Assembly (NCBI GenBank): GCA_044223975.1
Contig: JBGALI010000027.1
Span: 1 to 45,614 of the forward strand
DNA: 45,614 nt
From: CAZCPB01 sp044223975
GTDB taxonomy: Bacteria; Planctomycetota; Phycisphaerae; Phycisphaerales; UBA1924
Direction: 5' to 3'
Of the stretch, positions 23,721-32,069 are shown one piece after another. Each line of letters opens with the position of its first letter. Position 1 is the first letter of the stretch. The notes below the pieces were generated by a model. That model ran no database searches. It had not been told where the DNA came from and was given only the letters and a program-made list of their open reading frames with translations. The position numbers were made by a program, and so were the translations under genes.

Positions 23721-25124
23721 GTGACGACCGAGTCTGCCCGCATCCTCATCGTTGATGATTCACCCGCGACCCGCGAGGTGCTGGAGCGCAACCTGCGCGC
23801 CGAGGGGCACGAGGTCCATTCGGCGGCGAATGTGGCCGCGGCCATCAAGGTCTTGGAACAGGCTGCGATTGATCTTGTCGTGACCGATCTGAGGATGCCG
23901 GGCGGCGACGGCATGGAGCTTGTCCGTCACGTTCGCGACCATTGTCGCGGCGTGGGAGTCATCATGGTCACCGGGTTCGCGACCGTCGGCGGCGCTGTCT
24001 CCGCCATGCGCGAGGGGGTGGACGACTACCTCCCCAAGCCGTTCTCCGACGAGGAACTCCGCCATGCCGTTCGCTCGGCCCTCGACAAGGTGCGAACGAG
24101 ACGCGAGGTGGAGAGCGCCGCTCCGGTCGCGGCGCCCGATGGGCTGATCGGGACATCGCCCGCGATGCAGCGCGTCTACCGCCTCATCGACCGCGCGGCG
24201 GGGGCGAGCGTGCCCGTGCTCATCACGGGTGAGAGCGGGACCGGCAAGGAGCTCGTGGCCCGGGCGATCCACTACAAAGGGCCCCGGGCGTCCGCCCCGT
24301 TCCTCGCGGTCAACTGCGCCGCGATCCCCGAAACGCTCATCGAGAGCGAACTCTTCGGGCACGCCAAGGGGTCGTTCACCGGCGCGACAGCGGCCCGGCA
24401 GGGTTTCTTTGTCGCCGCGGATGGTGGGACGCTCTTCTTGGACGAGGTCGCGGAACTCTCGCCGATCGCCCAGGCGAAGCTGCTGCGTGTGCTGCAGGAG
24501 AAGACGGTGCAGGCGGTGGGCGCGGACAAGTCCGGCACGGTGGATGTCCGCGTGATCGCCGCGACCAACAAGGACCTCGAGGGCTTGGCCCGCGAAGGCA
24601 AGTTCCGCGAAGACCTCTTCTTCCGATTGCACGTGCTGCCGATCGAACTCCCCCCGCTCCGCGAACGCGAGGGCGATGTGGTGCCGCTGTTCCGGCACTT
24701 TCTGACGGCCGCCGCGGAACAGGATTCATCGCCGGCCCCTCGGCTCACCGACTCCGCGGTGGACGCCCTGAAGCGCTACCCGTGGCCGGGGAACGTGCGC
24801 GAACTCCAGAACCTGGCCCAGCGGCTGGTGATCTTCGCGGAGGCCGGAGTCATCGATACCGTGGACCTGCCCACCGTGATGCGATACGTTGCCTCGCCGC
24901 CACCGCCGTCCTCCGGCTCGCCTTCGGCCGCGCACCGAACGCTCCGGGCTGTGGAAGTGGAGCACATCCGTGCGGTGCTCGAGAGCGTGGGCGGGAACAA
25001 GACCAAAGCCGCCGCCATTCTCGGGATCGACCGTAAGTCGCTGCGCGAGAGGCTCAAGGCTGCCGGCAGTCGGGATCCGACGGACACGGGCGCGGATGGC
25101 AAGGGAGCAAGCCATGAGCGGTGA
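23721..25124 (+). CDS. NtrC-family sigma-54-dependent response regulator
   Basis: This 467-aa activator has an N-terminal receiver domain (ILIVDD, phosphorylated Asp in VVTDLRMPGG near residue 56, Lys in YLPKPF). A central AAA domain carries Walker A GESGTGKE, the sigma-54 contact loop GSFTGA (a variant of GAFTGA) and GTLFLDEVAELS. A C-terminal Fis-type HTH includes NKTKAAAILGIDRKSLRERL. It starts at GTG 23721, 15 bases after the kinase gene. When phosphorylated it should open sigma-54 promoters. The near-perfect -24/-12 site at 27192-27206 before glutamate dehydrogenase is the most obvious target in the window. Confidence 0.93.
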   Translation: MTTESARILIVDDSPATREVLERNLRAEGHEVHSAANVAAAIKVLEQAAIDLVVTDLRMPGGDGMELVRHVRDHCRGVGVIMVTGFATVGGAVSAMREGVDDYLPKPFSDEELRHAVRSALDKVRTRREVESAAPVAAPDGLIGTSPAMQRVYRLIDRAAGASVPVLITGESGTGKELVARAIHYKGPRASAPFLAVNCAAIPETLIESELFGHAKGSFTGATAARQGFFVAADGGTLFLDEVAELSPIAQAKLLRVLQEKTVQAVGADKSGTVDVRVIAATNKDLEGLAREGKFREDLFFRLHVLPIELPPLREREGDVVPLFRHFLTAAAEQDSSPAPRLTDSAVDALKRYPWPGNVRELQNLAQRLVIFAEAGVIDTVDLPTVMRYVASPPPPSSGSPSAAHRTLRAVEVEHIRAVLESVGGNKTKAAAILGIDRKSLRERLKAAGSRDPTDTGADGKGASHER

Positions 25125-25166
25125 AGCGCGGCCATCGTGGGGCGAACGCAGGAGTCTTTCCCACCG

Positions 25167-26684
25167 ATGACGCTTGCTCGATCAAACTTGTCGCCTGCAG
25201 CAGTGGTTACCCGGCGGTGGCGGGCGTTCGTCGTCACGGCGTCGGTCGTCGCCGCGTCGATGGTGTACATGGCGCTGCCGCTGGAGATGGGAGAGCTGGG
25301 CCGGCGGGCAGTGGCGATCGCGGTGTTCGCGGCGGCGCTGTGGGCGACCGAAGCCATCCCGCTCTTCGCGGCGTCGCTCAGCGTGGTGGGCTTGGAGGTG
25401 CTGCTGCTGGCCCGGTGGGGAGGCGGCGCCGAAGCTAGCCGCGGCGGAGGGGGCGGGGGACTCGCTGGGACGGGCGACCTCAGTTACACCCAGTTCTTCG
25501 AGCCCTTCGCATCGAGCACCGTGATCCTGTTTCTCGGCGGATTCCTGCTGGCCGCGGCGGTCCGCAAGCACGGTCTCGATCGTGTTATTGCCGCGAGGCT
25601 CTTGCGCCCGTTCCTGAACGACTCCTACCGCCTGGTCATGGCGGTCATCTTCACGACCGGGCTCCTCTCGATCTTCATCAGCAACACGGCGACAGCGGCG
25701 ATGATGCTCACGATTATCACCCCGGTGGCGCGCGAACCGTCCACGTCCCCCCGCCTCAGGTCGGCGCTCATGCTCGCGGTCGCGTTCGGCGCGAGCATCG
25801 GCGGGTTCATGACACCGGTGAGCACCCCACCGAACGCGATCACGATCTCGCAGCTCCGCGCGATCGGGATCGACATCACCTTCGTTCAGTGGGTGCTTAT
25901 GGCTGCGCCACTCTCGGTTGGGATGCTCCTGGTCACGGGTGTGCTGCTGTGCGTTGTGCTGCGTCCACCCCGGCAGGCGGTGGGGCCGCCGGTCGAACTC
26001 GTCGGCGCGGTCGCGAAAGATGGCGGCGCGGAAGGGCCCGACCGGCTCTCCGGGCGGGCTTGGGTGACCGCGGGTGTGATCCTCATCACGGTGGCGGCGT
26101 GGATGAGCGGTCCCTGGCACCGGGTGGATGATGCCGCGGTCGCGCTGATCGCCGCGACGATTCTGGCGGCGGTCGGCGTGCTGGACCGCCGCGACGTGCG
26201 CTCGATCGACTGGGATGTGCTGCTGCTGATGTGGGGCGGTCTGGCCTTGGGCCACGGCCTGCACCTTACCGGCGTGCTTGAGTACGTGGGCGGCCTGCCC
26301 ATGCTGCAACACGCCGAGGGCTGGGCGCTGGCCCTCGCGCTCATCGTGGGCGGCATGACCTTCGCGACGTTCATGAGCAATACAGCCGCGGCGAACATCC
26401 TGGTCCCGTTGGCGATCGCCCTCGCGATGGGTGGCGGGGCGGGGCTCGCTTCGGGCGTCGCGCCGGGTGATGCCAGCGCCGCGGCCCGCCTGGGCGTGCT
26501 GGCCGGCCTGACGGTGAGTTTTGCGGTGTCGATGCCGATCTCGACGCCGCCCAACGCGATGGCCTACGCGACAGGGCTGGTCTCGTCTCGCGACATGATC
26601 CGCGTAGGCCTGCTCGTCTCGTTGATCGCGGCGGGCGTGCTGATGGCGGGTTACCTGTGGGTGCTGCCGTGGGTCATCGGATAG
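25167..26684 (+). CDS. SLC13/DASS-family anion (dicarboxylate or sulfate) symporter
   Basis: This 505-aa inner-membrane transporter has about eleven or twelve hydrophobic helices. The two family signatures are visible: SNTATAAMMLTIITPVA and, in the second half, SNTAAANILVPLAIALAM. Each is followed by a matching SxPxNA turn (TPVSTPPNAITISQL and SMPISTPPNAMAYATG). Such proteins import di- or tricarboxylates, or sulfate, with sodium. The ATG at 25167 was chosen, with AGGAG 12 bases upstream; a GTG ten codons earlier is possible. It follows the NtrC-type regulator by 42 bases and may be controlled by it. A Gly-rich loop (GGGGGGLAG) near residue 105 is unusual. Confidence 0.88.
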   Translation: MTLARSNLSPAAVVTRRWRAFVVTASVVAASMVYMALPLEMGELGRRAVAIAVFAAALWATEAIPLFAASLSVVGLEVLLLARWGGGAEASRGGGGGGLAGTGDLSYTQFFEPFASSTVILFLGGFLLAAAVRKHGLDRVIAARLLRPFLNDSYRLVMAVIFTTGLLSIFISNTATAAMMLTIITPVAREPSTSPRLRSALMLAVAFGASIGGFMTPVSTPPNAITISQLRAIGIDITFVQWVLMAAPLSVGMLLVTGVLLCVVLRPPRQAVGPPVELVGAVAKDGGAEGPDRLSGRAWVTAGVILITVAAWMSGPWHRVDDAAVALIAATILAAVGVLDRRDVRSIDWDVLLLMWGGLALGHGLHLTGVLEYVGGLPMLQHAEGWALALALIVGGMTFATFMSNTAAANILVPLAIALAMGGGAGLASGVAPGDASAAARLGVLAGLTVSFAVSMPISTPPNAMAYATGLVSSRDMIRVGLLVSLIAAGVLMAGYLWVLPWVIG

Positions 26685-26752
26685 GGAGAAGCCGGCGTGA
26701 AAGGGAAGGCGGCGTTCACCCTCGTCACGCCGCTCCGCGGCCGTGTTGCGAT

Positions 26753-26791
26753 GCGCGTGCTCACCCGACGCAGGGCGTAGCACGCCGCCCC
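26753..26791 (-). repeat. Fragment of the fibronectin-protein C-terminal repeat, copy A
   Basis: The minus strand reads CTACGCCCTGCG near 26774-26785 and GGTGAGCACGCGC at 26753-26765, nearly matching the coding sequence for the YYALRWVSTR part of the protein at 37289-38026. It is not in an open gene and probably is a decayed 3' fragment left by duplication. Confidence 0.5.
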
Positions 26792-26885
26792 CCTTGCTCT
26801 TGCCCGCGCCGGCGCTCGGAAAGCCCGCTCGCCGGTGGTCGTGTGAACTTAATGAGAGGCGATCCGGCGCGATGTGGGCCGTTGG

Positions 26886-27065
26886 TCATCCCGCGCGTTG
26901 CTTGTGCTTCACCAGGTAGAGCAGCAGCCCGACGAACGCCACCGCGGCGACCGAACCGAGCACCCCGACGACCGAGATGTCGCGCTTCAGGATCACCGGC
27001 TCGATGGCGAGGCACACCGCCAGGACCACGACCGCAAGAACGATGGCTTTGCGCTTTCCGCTCAT
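26886..27065 (-). CDS. 59-aa small membrane protein
   Basis: This small gene runs from the ATG at 27063-27065 to the TGA at 26886-26888. The 59 residues include two hydrophobic stretches, AIVLAVVVLAVCLAIEPVI and SVVGVLGSVAAVAFVGLLLYL, separated by LKRDI, and end in a basic tail (VKHKQRAG). This predicts a two-helix inner-membrane hairpin protein. It lies alone between the plus-strand transporter and glutamate dehydrogenase genes. The third codon positions are strongly GC, supporting coding. No function can be named; small membrane proteins of this kind often modulate a neighbouring transporter. Confidence 0.6.
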   Translation of the reverse strand: MSGKRKAIVLAVVVLAVCLAIEPVILKRDISVVGVLGSVAAVAFVGLLLYLVKHKQRAG

Positions 27066-27191
27066 GGGGGCATTCTACCGCGCCGGCCTCTCCGTGCTTG
27101 GGCGCGGGGCCAAACGCCCCGCTGGGTCGTTCCTCCCCGCGCTCCGGCGTGCATGAGGCCCGTTTCCGCGGCTTCAGGCGGGGTCGCAGTG

Positions 27192-27206
27192 TGGCACGCG
27201 GGTTGC
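27192..27206 (+). promoter_or_regulatory. Sigma-54 promoter (-24/-12) of glutamate dehydrogenase
   Basis: TGGCAC at 27192-27197, five bases (GCGGG), TTGC at 27203-27206 match the sigma-54 consensus TGGCAC-N5-TTGC exactly. It lies 39 bases before the glutamate dehydrogenase ATG, giving a short leader with GGAGA as ribosome site. The NtrC-type activator gene is 2 kb upstream. Confidence 0.85.
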
Positions 27207-27245
27207 CATAGGTGCTGTGTCCCCCTCACACGGAGAACCATCAAC

Positions 27246-28604
27246 ATGACCGCCAACGGCACCGCCACCATTGATACGCCCCGCCCCACCCTCACCTCGA
27301 ACGGCTCCGCGCCCAGCGCGGCCGCCCGCGCAGGCGGGGGTGAGCACCCGAAACTCTTCCAGCGCGTGCGCGATCAGATGGACCGCGCCGCCGAGGCCAT
27401 CGGCCTCGCGCCCGAGGTCCGCAAGATCCTCTCCTCGCCCGCGTGCGAGATCGGCGTCAACTTCCCGGTGAAGATGGACGACGGGCGCGTCGAGATGTTC
27501 TCCGGCTACCGCGTGCAGCACAACAACGTGCTCGGGCCGTTCAAGGGCGGCATCCGGTATCACCCCGACGTGAGCCTCGACGAAGTGCGCGCCCTGGCGG
27601 CGTGGATGACGATCAAGTGCGCCCTGGTGGACATCCCCTTCGGCGGCGGCAAGGGCGGCGTGCAGGTCGATCCCGCGACGCTGAGCCGCCGGGAACTCGA
27701 GCGCATGACGCGGCGCTTCGTGTACGCGCTGGGCGCGAACATCGGGCCGGGCTACGACGTACCAGCCCCGGACGTGAATACCGATGCACGCACGATGGCG
27801 TGGATCGTGGACACGTACGCTGCCACGCTGCCGCCGCAGGAACGCTTCCGGGCGCTGGGCGTCGTCACCGGCAAGCCCGTGAGCGCGGGCGGCTCGGTGG
27901 GGCGAGAGAAGGCGACCGGGCAGGGCGTGGTCGATCTCATCGACATGTGGGCGGCGGACCAACGATGCAAGGTCGCGGACCTGTCCTACACCGTGCAGGG
28001 GTTCGGGAAGGTCGGCTCGTGGGCGGCCCGCATCCTCAAGGACAAGGGCGCCAAGTTGCTCGCGGTGCAGGACGCGACCGGGGCGATCAAGGCGTACACG
28101 AGCGCCGGGCTGGACGCCGATGTGCTCTCCGAGCATGTGAAGAAGACAGGCGGCGTCGCCGGCTTCGCGGGCTCGCAGGCCATCTCACGAGAAGCGTTCT
28201 TCGCGACGCAGGCCGACGTATTCATCCCCGCCGCGCTGGAGAACCAGGTGACGGGCGAGACCGCGCGGCTGCTGCAGGTGCGGCTCGTTGCCGAGGGCGC
28301 CAACGGCCCAACGACGACCGAGGGCGACGCGGTGCTCCGTGAACGCCACATCGCGGTGCTGCCGGACGTGCTCTGCAACGCTGGCGGAGTCATCGTCAGT
28401 TACTTCGAATGGCTGCAGAACCGGAGCGGTGCGGCGTGGAACGCCGTAGAGGTGGATCAGCGGCTGCGGGAGATCCTCGAACGGGCCTATGCCCGTGTGA
28501 AGCAGATGGCCGCTGACAAGTCGCTCGACTGGCGCGATGCCGCGTACGCCGTGGCGCTGCGGCGGATCGAGCAGGTGTACGGCGAGCGCGGCATCTTCCC
28601 GTGA
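27246..28604 (+). CDS. gdhA: NAD(P)-dependent glutamate dehydrogenase (Glu/Leu/Phe/Val family)
   Basis: This 452-aa enzyme interconverts glutamate with 2-oxoglutarate and ammonium. The catalytic segment is PFKGGIRYHPDVSLDEVRAL, MTIKCALVDIPFGGGKGGV with the active-site Lys residues, and DVPAPDVNTDARTMAW. The C-terminal Rossmann domain has VQGFGKVGSWAARIL. Start: ATG 27246 with GGAGA upstream; the frame before it is not protein-like. The N-terminus carries about 40 extra low-complexity residues. Control by a sigma-54 promoter links it to nitrogen or energy regulation. Two Rnk-like genes follow, possibly in the same transcript. Confidence 0.95.
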   Translation: MTANGTATIDTPRPTLTSNGSAPSAAARAGGGEHPKLFQRVRDQMDRAAEAIGLAPEVRKILSSPACEIGVNFPVKMDDGRVEMFSGYRVQHNNVLGPFKGGIRYHPDVSLDEVRALAAWMTIKCALVDIPFGGGKGGVQVDPATLSRRELERMTRRFVYALGANIGPGYDVPAPDVNTDARTMAWIVDTYAATLPPQERFRALGVVTGKPVSAGGSVGREKATGQGVVDLIDMWAADQRCKVADLSYTVQGFGKVGSWAARILKDKGAKLLAVQDATGAIKAYTSAGLDADVLSEHVKKTGGVAGFAGSQAISREAFFATQADVFIPAALENQVTGETARLLQVRLVAEGANGPTTTEGDAVLRERHIAVLPDVLCNAGGVIVSYFEWLQNRSGAAWNAVEVDQRLREILERAYARVKQMAADKSLDWRDAAYAVALRRIEQVYGERGIFP

Positions 28605-28655
28605 TCGGCCTCAGTCGAAGCGGACGCCTTTGAAGCCAAGCGGCAGGAGACCACC

Positions 28656-29084
28656 ATGAACAACCGAACCATCCACGTCACACAGCACGATATGGAGCGT
28701 CTGCGTGCACTGATCGCGTCGGCCAGCAGCGGCCGGGGCGGAGGGGGCGATGACCGGGACCGTCCGTACCTGGCCACACTCGCGAGAGAACTCGATCAGG
28801 CCGTCGTCGTGGGGCCCGGCGAGGTCCCCGCCGACGTGGTCACGATGAACTCGCGTGCCCGGCTGAGAGACGGTCGACGCACCTGGACCATGACGTTGGT
28901 GTTCCCGGAGGACGCCAACCCCGAGGATGGCGCGATCTCCGTGCTTGCGCCCTTGGGCGCTGCCCTGCTGGGGTGCCGCGTCGGCCAGACGGTCACGTTC
29001 CGGGTTCCGGGAGGGGCGGAGCGTGCGTGCGACATCCTCAGCGTGCTTTACCAGCCCGAAGCGGCCGGCGACCTCCACCTGTAA
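28656..29084 (+). CDS. rnk: Rnk/GreA C-terminal-type protein (nucleoside diphosphate kinase regulator-like)
   Basis: This 142-aa protein starts MNNRTIHVTQHDMERLRALI, a short helical N-terminus as in Rnk, followed by the GreA/GreB C-terminal FKBP-like domain: VPADVVTMNSRARLRD, MTLVFPEDANPEDGAISVLAPLGAALLG and VTFRVPGG. Rnk binds RNA polymerase near the secondary channel and affects nucleotide pools in E. coli; the exact role here is unproved. It lies 51 bases after gdhA, with AGGAG before the ATG. A paralogue follows. Transcription-factor relatives of this sort are often stress-induced. Confidence 0.85.
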   Translation: MNNRTIHVTQHDMERLRALIASASSGRGGGGDDRDRPYLATLARELDQAVVVGPGEVPADVVTMNSRARLRDGRRTWTMTLVFPEDANPEDGAISVLAPLGAALLGCRVGQTVTFRVPGGAERACDILSVLYQPEAAGDLHL

Positions 29085-29156
29085 CGCGGATTCGCTGTTC
29101 CACACTTCAAGTTCCACTGTTGTCTCGTCGCGTGTCTCACACGCAAGGAGTCCGCC

Positions 29157-29540
29157 ATGACCACCCGACCCGTCGTCAGCACGTTGGATAGCACCCGACT
29201 TGAGCCCTTGCTCTCGAGCAGTTGGACCGACGCACCCGTGCTCCGGCTTCGGTCGCTCTTGGAGAGTGCGAGAAAAGTCGCGCCGCCCCGGGTGCCGCCG
29301 GACGTGGTCACGATGAACTCGCGTGTGCGTGTGCGCTACCCCGGAGAGGACGAGTCGGAGGCGCTCGACCTGTCATTCCCTGACGCAGGGGGGCTCTCGG
29401 TGCTGTCTCCGTTGGGGGCGGCGTTGCTCGGCGCCCGCGAAGGCGACAGCGTGGAGTGCGCAGGGGGACGCGTGTCCAGGCGCGTGATTGTCGAGCGAAT
29501 CGAGTACCAGCCGGAGCGTGAGCGTCACTTCGATCGATAG
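29157..29540 (+). CDS. Second Rnk/GreA C-terminal-type protein
   Basis: This 127-aa paralogue of the preceding gene shares VPPDVVTMNSRVRVRY and LSVLSPLGAALLGAREGD with it, so the two arose by tandem duplication or joint acquisition. Its N-terminus (LEPLLSSSWTDAPVLRLRSLLESARKV) differs and lacks the usual Rnk opening. AAGGAG precedes the ATG at 29157. Like its neighbour it should bind RNA polymerase. The different N-termini suggest different partners or signals, which is inference. Confidence 0.82.
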   Translation: MTTRPVVSTLDSTRLEPLLSSSWTDAPVLRLRSLLESARKVAPPRVPPDVVTMNSRVRVRYPGEDESEALDLSFPDAGGLSVLSPLGAALLGAREGDSVECAGGRVSRRVIVERIEYQPERERHFDR

Positions 29541-29567
29541 GACCAAGATCATCTCAGGAAGCATGAC

Positions 29568-30494
29568 ATGCCCCCGACTTCAACGATTCTGCCCATCCAC
29601 ATCCGGCCCGGCAACCTGCAGACGAGTTCCGCCATCGAGGCGTGGGTGCATCGCAAACTCGCCGGTGCGTTTCGACGATACGGCTCCAAGATGACGGCCG
29701 TCGAGGTTCACTTCGAGGACGTGAACGGCCCCAAGCACGGCGCTGCGGATGCTCGGTGCGTGATGGAGGCGCGGGTCAACGGGCGGTCGCCGATTGCGGT
29801 TCAGGCCCGTGCCGACGATCTCTACGGTGCGATCGATGCGGCGTCCCGTAAGCTCGATGCCGCCATCGCCCGGGTTGTCGAGCGTGCGGACACCCGGGCG
29901 CGCCGACGGTTCCGTCATGAACGTGAGGAGAATGGAACGGTCGCGCAGATTGATGGGGTCGGAGCAGGCGGACCGGAAGCCGGCGCATTCGGACGTGAAG
30001 CAGGGGCCGCGCCCGGCAGTGCACAGCGCCGGGGCGTAATCATCGCTGGCTTCGGTCCGGTCGGACGCGCACTTGCCGATGAACTGACGAAACACGGGGT
30101 GCCGATCACCGTCGTGGACACCAACGCCGCGACCATCCGTAGGCAATATGGCCTCGGCGTCTCTGTGCTCTGTGGCGACATTACCGACCCCGCGGTGCTG
30201 CGCCGCGCAGGCATCGAGACGGCCGCGGCCCTCGCGGTCACGATTCCGGACGGCGCCGAAGCCGTGAGGGCATGTGCGGCGGCACGTGCGCTGTCCCCAG
30301 ACGTGCATATCTCAGCCCGCACGACCTTCCTCAGCCAGGGGCTTGAGGCCATGCGTGCAGGCGCCAACTCCATCACGGTGGAAGAAATCGCCACCGCGAG
30401 CGCGCTGGCACGTGTCGTTACCCAGCAACTCACCGGCAAGCTCCATCGTCCCGATTCCGAGGCCCTGATGACGGCCCAAGGGGCAATCGAGTAG
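29568..30494 (+). CDS. Ribosome hibernation factor (HPF/RaiA) fused to a TrkA-N NAD-binding domain
   Basis: This 308-aa fusion has residues ~8-108 as an S30AE/HPF-type domain (ILPIHIRPGNLQTSSAIEAW, VEVHFEDVNGPKHGAADARC, VQARADDLYGAIDAASRKLD), which binds the decoding centre and silences ribosomes. After a linker of about 45 residues comes a TrkA-N (RCK) domain at ~155-285 with the NAD-binding GFGPVG motif at 161-166, VVDTN and CGDITDPAVLRRAGI. TrkA-N domains normally gate potassium channels or read NAD(H). Joining the two in one soluble protein is unusual and suggests ribosome silencing controlled by redox or nucleotide state. Codon use is continuous across the join. Confidence 0.88.
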   Translation: MPPTSTILPIHIRPGNLQTSSAIEAWVHRKLAGAFRRYGSKMTAVEVHFEDVNGPKHGAADARCVMEARVNGRSPIAVQARADDLYGAIDAASRKLDAAIARVVERADTRARRRFRHEREENGTVAQIDGVGAGGPEAGAFGREAGAAPGSAQRRGVIIAGFGPVGRALADELTKHGVPITVVDTNAATIRRQYGLGVSVLCGDITDPAVLRRAGIETAAALAVTIPDGAEAVRACAAARALSPDVHISARTTFLSQGLEAMRAGANSITVEEIATASALARVVTQQLTGKLHRPDSEALMTAQGAIE

Positions 30495-30563
30495 CATGAG
30501 TCGATCGCGCGATCGCAACGCAGCAACTGTCCCTGTGCAGCCATGAAACGCGGAGAACCTCAA

Positions 30564-31478
30564 ATGGCCAGCCTCAACTCCGTTCTCGTCGCCGTGGACT
30601 TCTCCCCGTGCTCCGCCGTGGCACTCAAGGCTGCCGGGCGCATCGCAGACTGCAACCGCGCATCGCTGCGAGCTGTGCACGTGGTGGCGCTCCCGTCGTT
30701 CGAGCCGGCGCCTCACCCGCTCTTCCCGTTCACTCTGCCGTCCCAGGCCGACTTTGTTTCAGATGCGAGGGAGTCGTGGGCCCTCCTTATCAAGGATTCG
30801 GGTGTGCCGACCGATGTGACGTGCGACATCGAGGTCGGCCGTCCCCGCGATGCCATCCTGGAATCGGTAGCTCGGATTCGTGCGGACCTGCTCGTCCTGG
30901 GAGCGCACGGCGTCCACGATGCGCACAAAGGCATCGGTCCCACGGCTGCCGCCTGCATGCAGCGTGCCAAGACACGGGTCTTGCTGGTCCGAGAGGATCA
31001 CGCGGGGCCGTTCCGCAATGTCGTGGCCTGCGTGGACTTCACGGAGACTTCCATGCTCGCGTTGCAGGAAGCAATCCGAGCCGCCGCGCAGGACGGCGCA
31101 GCGCTCAGCGTCCTCCACGTGTACGACGACCCGTGGCACGGACTCCGTCCCCCTGTGGGAATCCAGGTGAACATGCCCGATTTCACGGTTCAGTTCCGGC
31201 GCCGTGTCGAGGACCGCCTGCGCGAGTTCTGCACGCCATTTGCGCACGAGCTGAGCGCTCTGAAAGCCGCCTACCAGTGCGTTGAGTCCCAATGGCGCGG
31301 CGGCGGGTATGGCCACGCCATCGTGCGGTTCGCTAAGGAGCAACGCTGCGACCTGGTGCTACTGGGCACGCGTGATCGCTGGAACATCAGGGACATGGTG
31401 TTCGGTTCAACGGCCGAACGGGTCGTGCGAGAGGCACCGTGCTCAATCCTCGCCGTCAAACCCGACCTCGCCACTTGA
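30564..31478 (+). CDS. Tandem-domain universal stress protein
   Basis: This 304-aa protein has two Usp domains. The first begins NSVLVAVDFSPCSAVALKAA and includes DLLVLGAHGVHDAHKGIGPTA; the second begins RNVVACVDFTETSMLALQEA and ends LVLLGTRDRWNIRDMVFGST. The second resembles a degenerate ATP-binding loop, so ATP binding may be weak or altered. The ATG at 30564 was chosen because GGAGAA lies just upstream. This is the second universal stress protein of the island and follows the hibernation-factor fusion by 69 bases, reinforcing a dormancy or energy-stress theme. Confidence 0.9.
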   Translation: MASLNSVLVAVDFSPCSAVALKAAGRIADCNRASLRAVHVVALPSFEPAPHPLFPFTLPSQADFVSDARESWALLIKDSGVPTDVTCDIEVGRPRDAILESVARIRADLLVLGAHGVHDAHKGIGPTAAACMQRAKTRVLLVREDHAGPFRNVVACVDFTETSMLALQEAIRAAAQDGAALSVLHVYDDPWHGLRPPVGIQVNMPDFTVQFRRRVEDRLREFCTPFAHELSALKAAYQCVESQWRGGGYGHAIVRFAKEQRCDLVLLGTRDRWNIRDMVFGSTAERVVREAPCSILAVKPDLAT

Positions 31479-31511
31479 CCGGGCCCGCTCCCTCGAGCAA
31501 TGGAAGTCGTT

Positions 31512-32048
31512 ATGACCTGGGACATCATCCTCGGGTGCTTCATCATCATTCTCGCCCGCGTCGGCGACGTATCCCTCGGGACGATGCGCACTGTGGCCGT
31601 TGTCAGCGGGCACCGTGGCGTGGCGTGGCTGCTTGGGCTGCTCGAGATGACCATCTGGGTATTCGTCGTGTCGGCGGTCATCGAGCACATCCGGGCGGAG
31701 CCCGCCTATGGCATCGCGTTCGCATTCGGCGCTGCGACCGGGAACTACATCGGGGTCACCCTCCAGGGGTGGCTTCCATTCGGCAGCCAGGTTGTGCGCG
31801 TGTTTACCCGAGACGGGGCAATGATGTTCGAGCGGCTTCACCGGGAAGGCTTTGGCGTCACGAAGTTCCAAGGGGAGGGCAAGGACGGGACGGTGGCCAT
31901 GCTCTTTGTGCAAGTAGGCCGCGCCCGTACCAGGCACGTCCTTCGTGCAGCGCGTGAAGTGGATCCACGCTGCTATTACACCATCGACGACATTCGCACT
32001 GCGAGCGCAGTGAGTCCGGGCCCGTTATCCATCAGCCCCAGTCCGTGA
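31512..32048 (+). CDS. UPF0316/DUF2179-type membrane protein
   Basis: This 178-aa protein has three hydrophobic segments: IILGCFIIILARVGDVSLGTM, GVAWLLGLLEMTIWVFVVSAVI, and a third around YGIAFAFGAATGNYIG. A soluble C-terminal part with VVRVFTRDG and VAMLFVQVGRAR resembles the DUF2179 ligand-binding domain. The layout fits the UPF0316 family of inner-membrane proteins, whose function is unknown. GGAAG lies before the ATG at 31512; an ATG four codons earlier (31500) is an alternative. It follows the universal stress protein by 33 bases, probably in the same transcript. Confidence 0.8.
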   Translation: MTWDIILGCFIIILARVGDVSLGTMRTVAVVSGHRGVAWLLGLLEMTIWVFVVSAVIEHIRAEPAYGIAFAFGAATGNYIGVTLQGWLPFGSQVVRVFTRDGAMMFERLHREGFGVTKFQGEGKDGTVAMLFVQVGRARTRHVLRAAREVDPRCYYTIDDIRTASAVSPGPLSISPSP

Positions 32049-32069
32049 ACACAAGAAAGGAGACATGCC

